This document shows positions 29,987 through 35,992 of a stretch of DNA of 35,992 nt, in pieces. Source of the stretch: a virus. The stretch spans positions 1-35,992 of IMG/VR virus record IMGVR_UViG_3300006030_000052. The stretch is one strand, 5' to 3'. The notes under the pieces were generated by a model. The model ran no database searches. It worked only from the letters and a program-made list of their open reading frames with translations, and was not told the origin of the DNA. The position numbers were made by a program, and so were the translations under genes. Position 1 is the first letter of the stretch. Each line of letters begins with the position of its first letter.

Positions 29987-30637
29987 ATGTCATATTTCAG
30001 AGAATTACCAAATTTACAGTATCCATCATTTTTATCGGATAAAAGATCATCCGATGAATATCTATTGGTTAAAAATCTATTTCGTAGAGTAAAACTTCGT
30101 GATGATCTTCAAAATGTTTTTACAATTTTTGATAAGTATCAAATTCCAGATGGATCAAGACCAGATTTAGTTGCAGAAGAACTTTATGGGAGTTCTCAAT
30201 ACGATTGGGTTGTAATTATCTGTTCTGGAATTACTCGTCTGAGAGATCAATGGCCCTTATCAGATCAAAAACTTTATGAATTTGCAGAAAATTTATATGA
30301 AGAGAAACTAAATGATATTCATCATTATGAGACAACAGAAGTTAGAGATTCATCTGATAGACTTATTCTACCTGCCGGTAAAGTTGTAGATGCTAATTTC
30401 ACAATTCCAAAACCAGGGAGTCCAGCGGAAACATTAAATCCAGTTATTGGTATCTCAAACTATGAATACGAAGTTCGTAAAAATAATGAAAAACGATCAA
30501 TATATGTACTTAAACCCAGATATCTACAGCAAGTTTTAACCGATACAAGAAAAGCGATGACCTATGATAGATCATCGCAGTATGTAAATGATAAACTAAT
30601 TAAAACCGAAAATACACAAGTACTAAATCCACAATAA
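29987..30637 (+). CDS. 53: Baseplate wedge protein gp53, 216 aa
   Basis: It begins MSYFRELPNLQYPSFLSDKR, followed by VKNLFRRVKLRDDLQNVFTI, DLVAEELYGSSQYDWVVIIC and DQWPLSDQKLYEFAENLY, the pattern of the gp53 family, with a LysM-like domain after it. In T4, gp53 joins neighbouring baseplate wedges. It ends convergent with the Mom-like gene, overlapping it by 15 nt, with no hairpin between them. Confidence 0.88.
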   Translation: MSYFRELPNLQYPSFLSDKRSSDEYLLVKNLFRRVKLRDDLQNVFTIFDKYQIPDGSRPDLVAEELYGSSQYDWVVIICSGITRLRDQWPLSDQKLYEFAENLYEEKLNDIHHYETTEVRDSSDRLILPAGKVVDANFTIPKPGSPAETLNPVIGISNYEYEVRKNNEKRSIYVLKPRYLQQVLTDTRKAMTYDRSSQYVNDKLIKTENTQVLNPQ

Positions 30638-31213
30638 ATCTAGATTTTTATCAAACATCATTACATATCTGTGTTTGCGGGATCGTTCTTTCCATTCTCC
30701 TTCAGCACCTTTAACTTTGCCTCTAGAGTGTTTAGTTCCGTCTGCATAGTAGAAATCTTTTTTTGGGTCTGTAATACCACAGTATTTAAAATTACAAGCC
30801 CGATAGATTGTACCAGAATGGAAATCACTATCAGCGTAAGAGATGATTGCTTTAACTTCAGTATCCTTCCGTAACTGTCTAATCGCTCTTGAAACAAACC
30901 AAGAAGTGATATTATACTCGGTTCCTTGGGTTTCAGGGTGGATGCAAAGTCGTGAAAGTTCAAATAATCCTTCTTGCTCATTCCGTTCTAGTCCAAATGC
31001 TCCTTGTGCGATTTCAGGAACAGGGAGATTTGTGAAAACACATACTCCCTGAATACCACCAATATTCAATGGGCAGAAATCATTACCCTTATAAAGACCG
31101 TAATTATATCCTGAACGAAATCCCTTTGAAAAGTCCTTAAGATAATGAAACCGCAGAAGTAACTCTGCGGCTTCGGATTTACTTACACGGTCAATGTAGT
31201 AATCAGATTTCAC
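30623..31213 (-). CDS. Mom-like GNAT-fold DNA modification protein, 196 aa
   Basis: The family of phage Mu Mom is GNAT-like and converts adenine in DNA to a methylcarbamoyl form that resists restriction. Matching blocks are LLLRFHYL (18-25), GGIQGVCVFTNLPVPEI (52-68), LFELSRLCIHP (83-93), NITSWFVSRAIRQL (101-114) and above all IISYADSDFHSGTIYRACNF (123-142), then KYCGITDPKKDFYY and TKHSRGKV. It starts at GTG 31213, only 6 nt after the gp32 stop. It could also be a related acetyltransferase-like enzyme; substrate not shown. Confidence 0.7.
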   Translation of the reverse strand: MKSDYYIDRVSKSEAAELLLRFHYLKDFSKGFRSGYNYGLYKGNDFCPLNIGGIQGVCVFTNLPVPEIAQGAFGLERNEQEGLFELSRLCIHPETQGTEYNITSWFVSRAIRQLRKDTEVKAIISYADSDFHSGTIYRACNFKYCGITDPKKDFYYADGTKHSRGKVKGAEGEWKERSRKHRYVMMFDKNLDLLWI

Positions 31214-31219
31214 TCTTTA

Positions 31220-32146
31220 TCAGTCATCATTCGCTAGTGCCTGGAAGTATGAGAGAGGAGAATCTTCATCTGAGTCATCATAAGAAGACTTAGTTGATTT
31301 CAGATTGTTTAGTTGACCTCGGAGATCATCATCAAGATCCTTCACAGAACCACGATAATCATCTTCATCTTCTACTTCTTCATCTACACGACGAGAATTT
31401 GTATTTCCTTTTCCGAGAACATAATCAAGTCGTTTCTTCAGTTCATCATAGGACTTAAATTGATCTGGCGCAATGAATTCCTGAAGAGAATATTGTTTCT
31501 TCCAGATTGCTTCGAGTTCATCGTCATCATCAAGAAGAGCACCTTGCTTCATGAATTTAGAGGAATCATAGTTACGATAACCTGCGACATTTTTTGCCAT
31601 CAGTTTAAAGTTGGCCCCATTCCAGAAATCAAATGGATCGATGGATTCATCATCTTCCATTTCTGGTTGCATTGCCTCCATGATTTTATCAAAAATCTTT
31701 TTGCCATACTTATAAAGGAAGGTTTTGCCTTCATTTTCGGGATTTGCAGGATCTTTTACAACATAGATGTTGCTAATATAGGAAAGTTTACGCTTTTGCT
31801 TACGAGCTTGTTCTTTACCTGCTTCGGTTCCATTATTCCAAAGAGTAGAATTATACTCACCTAGAGGATCCTTTTGATTAATGGTAGTAAGACTGTTCTC
31901 AATATACCAACCATTAGGACCTTGGAACGCATGAGAATACAATTTAACAAAAGGTAGATCTTCACCATCTGGAGCGGGAAGAAAACGAATGACTGCGGCA
32001 CCATTACCTGCCTTATCACAAGTTAAACTCCAGAAGCGTTCATCACTAGAACCGCTGTTTGAACTATTCATTTTTTCGACTTCTTTCACCAGTTTTTCGG
32101 TGAGAGCGCCAAGTTTGGATTGTTTTTTAAGATTTGCGAAACTCAT
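31220..32146 (-). CDS. 32: Single-stranded DNA-binding protein gp32, 308 aa
   Basis: It covers ssDNA during replication and recombination and contacts the gp59 loader, the polymerase and UvsY. It shows the gp32 layout: a basic N-terminal part (MSFANLKKQSKLGALTEKLV), a central OB region (RFWSLTCDKAGNGAAVIRFL, YKYGKKIFDKIMEAMQPEME, PFDFWNGANFKLMAKNVAGY) and an acidic C-terminal tail (residues 255-308). The chain has a single Cys, so the zinc site of T4 gp32 is absent, as I recall for cyanophage homologues. Confidence 0.92.
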   Translation of the reverse strand: MSFANLKKQSKLGALTEKLVKEVEKMNSSNSGSSDERFWSLTCDKAGNGAAVIRFLPAPDGEDLPFVKLYSHAFQGPNGWYIENSLTTINQKDPLGEYNSTLWNNGTEAGKEQARKQKRKLSYISNIYVVKDPANPENEGKTFLYKYGKKIFDKIMEAMQPEMEDDESIDPFDFWNGANFKLMAKNVAGYRNYDSSKFMKQGALLDDDDELEAIWKKQYSLQEFIAPDQFKSYDELKKRLDYVLGKGNTNSRRVDEEVEDEDDYRGSVKDLDDDLRGQLNNLKSTKSSYDDSDEDSPLSYFQALANDD

Positions 32147-32185
32147 TTTAGATTTCTTAGATAGATTGGATTTTGGAAGATGTAA

Positions 32186-32686
32186 TCAGTAATTCCTGAT
32201 AGCATCAATTATAACATAGAAATGGTCTTCAGACTTAAGTTTGCCCTTATAAACCAGTCCATCAAAATATATTTCAATAGTATTTTTAATTTTTGCAGGA
32301 ATAAAACCTTTCCTTGCAACAAAACCATCTGGTGTATCTACATCAAATAGTGCTCTCGTAATGGCAGTTGAAGTTTTTTCAATACTTGAAAAAACTTGAG
32401 AAAGGGCAGGTTCATTCCAATACTTTGCGTAATCGGTGTCTTCTTTATGATCATAAAACTTAGCACGAAATGCAGATTGTACAGTTCGTACTGCCTCATC
32501 ATCAAGATAAGGAAAATAAGTCTTAATGCTTTTTTTCCTAACACTGAGATTTTTTGCAGTGGGATTATCAATTCTCCACTGCAAAGACTCTAAGATTACT
32601 CGTTTTTCATATTTCAATCTATCTGATTTAAATTGAGGATATTTTGCCTCAACATCAGAGATTGACATTTCAAGCTTAGATGCCAT
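32186..32686 (-). CDS. Hypothetical protein, 166 aa
   Basis: The start is placed at ATG 32686 (MASKLEMSISDVEAKYPQFK). The frame stays open to a TTG at 32740, but that part lies in a promoter. It has a helical N-terminal half (SDRLKYEKRVILESLQWRID, AVRTVQSAFRAKFYDH) and a mixed C-terminal half. It sits between the DUF1825-like gene and gp32, a replication context. It resembles no T4 protein known to me. Confidence 0.65.
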   Translation of the reverse strand: MASKLEMSISDVEAKYPQFKSDRLKYEKRVILESLQWRIDNPTAKNLSVRKKSIKTYFPYLDDEAVRTVQSAFRAKFYDHKEDTDYAKYWNEPALSQVFSSIEKTSTAITRALFDVDTPDGFVARKGFIPAKIKNTIEIYFDGLVYKGKLKSEDHFYVIIDAIRNY

Positions 32687-32718
32687 CGGATAAATTGGAT
32701 TCGGTGGATTACTCGGAT

Positions 32719-32747
32719 AGTATAACAGAGATTCCCTCAACTGTCAA
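32719..32747 (-). promoter_or_regulatory. Sigma70-type promoter upstream of the gp32 pair
   Basis: TTGACA (32747-32742), a 17-nt spacer and TATACT (32724-32719). It overlaps the end of the DUF1825-like gene and would transcribe the 166-aa gene, gp32 and the Mom-like gene. Transcript start near 32712, leader about 25 nt. Confidence 0.75.
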
Positions 32748-33069
32748 TGTATTGCTTGAGGGATTGAATCGTTTTAGTCATACTACTGAATAATATATTC
32801 ATATCAGTCTCTGGTGGGAATCCCATCAGAGCAACTGATTTTTTTAGATTCTCTTTCATTTCAACCGCCTGTGGATCATCTGAAAGAGATAATCTAGTAT
32901 ACATCACTTTCTGCTTTTCAAGCAAGAGTTCAAGTTTCTCAATGTGTTCCAGTTTAGTCTCACGGGGCATCATACCGAAAGTTAGAATGCTTCCGTAGAT
33001 TTCTTCTTGTAACTTATTAATTTCCTTCAGTTCGTCTTGAATAATATTGGATTTAAAAAAGTTACTCAT
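32737..33069 (-). CDS. DUF1825-like protein, 110 aa
   Basis: It begins MSNFFKSNIIQDELKEINKL, then LQEEIYGSILTFGMMPRETK and LELLLEKQKVMYTRLSLSDD. This matches DUF1825, a helical family of cyanobacteria and their myoviruses with unknown function. It supports a cyanobacterial host. It overlaps the gp59 gene by 8 nt and is in the replication cluster. Confidence 0.75.
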   Translation of the reverse strand: MSNFFKSNIIQDELKEINKLQEEIYGSILTFGMMPRETKLEHIEKLELLLEKQKVMYTRLSLSDDPQAVEMKENLKKSVALMGFPPETDMNILFSSMTKTIQSLKQYIDS

Positions 33070-33652
33070 CTAAAATTTCCCGTAAATGTTTCTTATACTG
33101 AGACACATCCGTATTTATGAACGGCATATATTTTCTAATTTTCAAACTGACGGTTTCCCACACTGGATCCGTAAATTTTAAGTCAAAATCCCGCACAAAA
33201 GAAAAAATTTGCTCATAAATCACAAGAGTCTCAATATACAATTCTCCACTCAGATATTTTCTGAGTACTAATGGATGTCCCTTAGAACAATCAAAAACCT
33301 TTTCTATGTCTTCACTTGAGAAGAGATTTCTAGATTGTTCCTTAAACAAATAAGATAAACTTTGTTTTCGTTTTAACCACTCCTTGTATGTTTTTTCTCC
33401 TGAATTTATAATCTCACCAATCCATAAAGTTTGAGGATTATAAGATAGTGCAAAATTAGATACAAAAATTTCTAAAATTTCTTGATCCGAATACTTACGA
33501 GACATTTTTTCATACCAATATCGGTCTTTCCGTTTATTGAATGCCTCTATTTTTGCATTAGATCTTCCGTCATATTTAAAATAATTATATTTTGGTCTGC
33601 AAAAATGATTTTTAATACACAAATATTTGCAATAGGTTTCAAAAGGACTCAT
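33062..33652 (-). CDS. 59: gp59 helicase loader, 196 aa
   Basis: It loads the gp41 helicase onto gp32-coated forks. The N-terminal part follows T4 gp59: FETYCKYLCIKNHF, YNYFKYDGRS, AFNKRKDRYWYEKMSRKYSD (T4 has a KRRDKYFFQKLSEKY block at the same place), then the WIGEI block. The C-terminal half is helical (LVIYEQIFSFVRDFDLKF). The length (196, against 217 in T4) and the location next to gp33 and gp32 agree. Confidence 0.85.
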   Translation of the reverse strand: MSPFETYCKYLCIKNHFCRPKYNYFKYDGRSNAKIEAFNKRKDRYWYEKMSRKYSDQEILEIFVSNFALSYNPQTLWIGEIINSGEKTYKEWLKRKQSLSYLFKEQSRNLFSSEDIEKVFDCSKGHPLVLRKYLSGELYIETLVIYEQIFSFVRDFDLKFTDPVWETVSLKIRKYMPFINTDVSQYKKHLREILDE

Positions 33653-33960
33653 TAAAATAAAGATTTTGCATTTGATGTTCTCTTAATGAAATTCAATTTT
33701 ATTGCATCATATTTAAGTTTTTCTTTAAGAGTTTTTGATATGAGTTTTGTAACTGATTCAATTTCAATATTGTTAGTTTCACAAAACATGACAATTGCAT
33801 CAATATAATTACATTGATTTGTGATTACAATATTTTCTATTTCTAAAGCAAACTTGGAAGGAGTTAAAAATTTATTCTCTATTGCCTGTTCGACTTCTTT
33901 ATTTGCTGGAATCATATATTCAATTTTTAGATCTAAAATACTATGTAGTATATTTGTCAT
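33652..33960 (-). CDS. 33: Late-transcription coactivator gp33, 102 aa
   Basis: gp33 links the gp55-bound host RNA polymerase to the sliding clamp for late transcription. The central and C-terminal parts match the cyanophage form (QCNYIDAIVMFCETNNIEIE, then SVTKLISKTLKEKLKYDAIK and a basic-hydrophobic end TSNAKSLF, the clamp-binding type tail). The NATAAATA motifs in this window are the expected targets of this system. ATG 33960 overlaps the upstream nuclease stop. Confidence 0.8.
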   Translation of the reverse strand: MTNILHSILDLKIEYMIPANKEVEQAIENKFLTPSKFALEIENIVITNQCNYIDAIVMFCETNNIEIESVTKLISKTLKEKLKYDAIKLNFIKRTSNAKSLF

Positions 33961-34691
33961 TTGTCAATAATAGAGTCAAGTTTTTCTGTAACATATTTTT
34001 CAATATATTTTACCACAAGATTCATATATTTTTCAAGATCTCTTTCTTCATATACAACGCATTCACCATTTTCACAGGTCATAATGATTACGAGTTTTTT
34101 GACTCGTCTTCCTGTCATTTCATAGTATGCCATTCCATAAAACATTGCCTGAACAAAATAGTGTTCAATCCATTCCAAAGGTTTGGGTTTTTCTGCTGTT
34201 TTAAAGTCAATTACGGCAAGTTCTTCATCATGTTCTGCAATGCAATCGGTTGTACCAGCAACTCCGAGAATCTTACTATAGACAGATCCCTCAAGGCAAT
34301 GAATATTGTTAATTCGATCGAGTTCTTTCTTGGCAATCTTAAAAAGATATGTTGAAAGAGGTTGGACTTGAGGTAAATCTTTATTAAGAAGATAATTTTC
34401 AATCAGAGTATGAGTATCAGTACCTCGACTTGTTGCTCTCTGCGTAATTTGATTCGCCTTTTCTTCTCCGACTCTTTTACGCCATTTGACAAAAATATGT
34501 TTATTATAATGACTAATTACGGATGTAATGGAGACCAATTTTTTAAAAATATCTCCATCCTGAACCTTATAATAACGAGTATTATCAATATTTACTCTTT
34601 CGAGTAATGGAAGATCTATTTTAACAAAATTAAATTTTTGAACTTGTTTTTGTTTGATCTCATTATATTTTTCAATTAGGGGATTTGACAT
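33957..34691 (-). CDS. PD-(D/E)XK exonuclease, 244 aa
   Basis: RecB-like nuclease motifs: an Arg-Gly-Thr-x-x-His block (SRGTDTHTLIENYL, residues 88-101), E134 (CLEGSVYS), GTTDC with D149, VIDFKT with D162 and K164, and a helical Gln motif (HYFVQAMFYGMAYYEMTG, Q181). This resembles the PD-(D/E)XK exonucleases found in T4-like cyanophages, probably for host DNA breakdown or recombination. It lies in a tightly coupled run with PhoH and gp33. Confidence 0.85.
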   Translation of the reverse strand: MSNPLIEKYNEIKQKQVQKFNFVKIDLPLLERVNIDNTRYYKVQDGDIFKKLVSITSVISHYNKHIFVKWRKRVGEEKANQITQRATSRGTDTHTLIENYLLNKDLPQVQPLSTYLFKIAKKELDRINNIHCLEGSVYSKILGVAGTTDCIAEHDEELAVIDFKTAEKPKPLEWIEHYFVQAMFYGMAYYEMTGRRVKKLVIIMTCENGECVVYEERDLEKYMNLVVKYIEKYVTEKLDSIIDK

Positions 34692-34693
34692 TC

Positions 34694-35449
34694 TTATAAT
34701 CCAAGTGATTTTTTAGCAATTACAAATTCTTTAACTAATGGTGAGCGACATATATCATCTATACCAAATTCAATCTTTTCAAAAGAAGGCATTGCCTCAA
34801 TTACACGAATAAAATCAATAATTCCTGTTTTTTCATTTGTTTTTGTAAGATCACTTTGTTCGATATCACCAGCAAACATAATTTTTGTATCTTCACCACA
34901 TCTAGATATTACAGAAAAACTTTCATGTGCAGAACAATTCTGTGCTTCATCTACAATAATAATACAATTATCTAAAGTTACACCACGAATAAAAGAAGTA
35001 CACCAAAATGAAATTGTATTTTGAGATTTTAGATTACCATAAAGCATTTCAAAGTCAGCATCAGAAGGCATCTGGAACATGTATTTTACCATATTCTTAT
35101 ATGGTATTTCAAAAAGTGTTTTTTTCTGATCCTCGTCCCCCGGCATGAATCCGATTTCTCTTGTTTGAACTAAACTCCTTACAATATAAATTTTTTCATA
35201 TGGAGTTCTTTCGTCTAAAACATCTCTTAATGCCTTATAAAGAAGGCAAAATGTTTTTCCAGATCCTGGAACACCATGTGCAAAAATATTTTTACCATCA
35301 TCATAATATTGATATAAAAGTTTTTGATTTTCTGTAATAGGTTCAATATCTAAAAGATATTCTAAACTAATGGGTTTTCTACGCTTCATTTGGCGAGTAG
35401 TAAGACCAACACCGATTGGTTGATCTGCTCTTTTATTTCTTCTTGTCAT
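34694..35449 (-). CDS. phoH: PhoH-like ATPase, 251 aa
   Basis: Walker A is GVPGSGKT (residues 59-66), Walker B IIIVDEAQN (163-171) and sensor AGDIEQSD (193-200), the PhoH P-loop family. PhoH is common in marine phages; in bacteria it is under phosphate control and may act as an RNA helicase/ATPase, but its role in phages is not settled. The N-terminal 30 residues are basic (MTRRNKRADQ ... RQMKRRKP). It lies 2 nt from the neighbour downstream and 1 nt from the 80-aa gene upstream. Confidence 0.92.
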   Translation of the reverse strand: MTRRNKRADQPIGVGLTTRQMKRRKPISLEYLLDIEPITENQKLLYQYYDDGKNIFAHGVPGSGKTFCLLYKALRDVLDERTPYEKIYIVRSLVQTREIGFMPGDEDQKKTLFEIPYKNMVKYMFQMPSDADFEMLYGNLKSQNTISFWCTSFIRGVTLDNCIIIVDEAQNCSAHESFSVISRCGEDTKIMFAGDIEQSDLTKTNEKTGIIDFIRVIEAMPSFEKIEFGIDDICRSPLVKEFVIAKKSLGL

Positions 35450-35450
35450 A

Positions 35451-35693
35451 TTAGAGTTTCTTTACAGTTGATTTTGGTGCTTTACTTGCACGATCCAATA
35501 CAGTATTCCAATCGGGGTGCTTATTGATCAATTTATTTTTCCAATCACCCACCTCACCAACATTCATTTGTGTTGGAATAAGCGGTTTAAGATGTGGATT
35601 TTCTTTGAGATATGGATCTTTTTCTGCCATATACATCCATTTCTCAAAGATTTCACCAGTTTCTGTATTTTCAAATCTATAAGTCGGGCACAT
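35451..35693 (-). CDS. Small FmdB-like conserved phage protein, 80 aa
   Basis: The opening MCPTYRFENTETGEIFEKWM resembles FmdB-type zinc-ribbon starts (MPTYxFxCxxCGxxFE), but the Cys pairs are replaced, so zinc binding is unlikely. The rest is polar, with PHLKPLIPTQMNVGEVGDWK and a basic C-terminus. The same type of gene is known to me from many T4-like cyanophages beside phoH. Function unknown. Confidence 0.7.
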   Translation of the reverse strand: MCPTYRFENTETGEIFEKWMYMAEKDPYLKENPHLKPLIPTQMNVGEVGDWKNKLINKHPDWNTVLDRASKAPKSTVKKL

Positions 35694-35718
35694 AAGTTAT
35701 GAATTCAAGATATTTTAT

Positions 35719-35992
35719 TTAGACCCATTCAAGTGCTTCTGCTACTGATGGGAATTGTTCTTTAAAAACTTCCTTACAAGCAAGTGCAATATCCATATGC
35801 TCTTTTTGAGTTCCATTTGCGGAACGCAGATTGATATAATGAATCCAACTTCGACAAGAACCCGTCATATAGATGCGTGTGGGCGTCGCCAAGGGCAGTA
35901 CAAACCTTGCACACTCCTTTGCTACCTCTGCATATAGAAGTTCCTTGTAGAGTTCCATACCCGCCTTAAAATGATTGTTGATCTTTAACAAT
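35719..35992 (-). CDS. thyX: Flavin-dependent thymidylate synthase ThyX, C-terminal part
   Basis: The frame runs off the right edge, so only about 90 of some 210 residues are seen. ThyX makes dTMP from dUMP using FAD and folate. The visible part has the ThyX C-terminal pattern: ECARFVLPLATPTRIYMTGS, CRSWIHYINLRSANGTQKEH, MDIALACKEVFKEQFP. The Arg-x-x-x-Pro and R-S-x-x-H-x-x-x-x-R blocks are those of nucleotide binding. It matches the thymidine demand of an AT-rich phage genome. Confidence 0.85.
   Translation of the reverse strand, partial: LLKINNHFKAGMELYKELLYAEVAKECARFVLPLATPTRIYMTGSCRSWIHYINLRSANGTQKEHMDIALACKEVFKEQFPSVAEALEWV

Noticed and set aside
30661-30981. 106-aa minus-strand frame within the Mom-like gene
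   Set aside because: It lies wholly inside the Mom-like gene in another frame, and that gene has recognisable conserved blocks.
31313-31864. 183-aa plus-strand frame opposite gp32
   Set aside because: The sequence is low-complexity Ile/Phe, the antisense of an acidic coding region, and gp32 is certain.
32687-32740. TTG start for the 166-aa gene, adding 18 residues
   Set aside because: This start lies upstream of the -10 box at 32719-32724 and would not be on the transcript from that promoter.
33106-33122. CATAAATA late-type motif within gp59
   Set aside because: It is deep inside a gene, with no start codon at a suitable distance; taken as chance in AT-rich DNA.
33882-34355. 157-aa plus-strand frame opposite gp33 and the nuclease
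   Set aside because: It is Phe/Ile-rich antisense of two recognised genes that are coupled by overlap.

Overview
The window is part of the genome of a T4-like myovirus, most probably a marine cyanophage of Synechococcus or Prochlorococcus. It is AT-rich and densely packed, with genes joined by 1 to 8 base overlaps. The T4 set recognised is gp4, gp26, gp27, gp32, gp33, gp48, gp53, gp59, a gp51-position protein and a gp5-like hub/spike. PhoH, ThyX and a DUF1825-like gene are present, late-promoter motifs read NATAAATA, and there is a tRNA-Leu(UAA) with an intron at the site known from cyanobacteria and chloroplasts. No photosynthesis gene lies in this window. All names come from reading the sequence; no database search was run.

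Layout. (1) 1-8.4 kb, minus strand: about 30 very small, mostly unrecognised genes, ending with an SF2 helicase gene at 7110-8336. They form short co-transcribed runs, several headed by the same 57-bp cassette: an 18-bp dyad, a hairpin and a TATAAT-type -10 box. (2) 8.5-17.4 kb, minus: a zinc-ribbon protein, a Gly/Cys-rich adhesin candidate, and two fibre proteins of 582 and 1741 aa, the larger with a C-terminal S74 chaperone. (3) 17.4-18.5 kb, minus: a tRNA cluster with a consensus sigma70 promoter. It holds tRNA-Leu(UAA) with a 260-nt group I intron, a degenerate tRNA and a class II tRNA with anticodon loop CUUAUAA. A Phd/YefM-like antitoxin lies next to it. (4) 18.5-27.9 kb, minus: the tail hub and spike module, transcribed right to left as tube-fold protein, gp26, gp51-like, tape-measure candidate, lytic tail protein, gp27, OB-fold hub, spike and tip. 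(5) 28.0-30.6 kb, plus: gp4, an unknown protein, gp48 and gp53. (6) 30.6-36.0 kb, minus: a Mom-like protein, then replication and late-transcription genes (gp32, gp59 loader, gp33, a PD-(D/E)XK nuclease, PhoH) and the C-terminal end of ThyX.

Three observations stand out. The gp26 gene ends in a T TTT TTC slippery heptamer, followed after 8 nt by a 6-bp stem-loop. A -1 shift joins gp26 to the small gp51-position gene just before the tape-measure candidate, which is the logic of lambda G/GT chaperones. The tRNA-Leu intron lies exactly between U34 and A35 and has recognisable group I core elements. Six copies of the dyad-hairpin-(-10) cassette keep the dyad 32-33 bp from the -10 box although the hairpin sequences differ, which points to a dedicated regulated promoter class.
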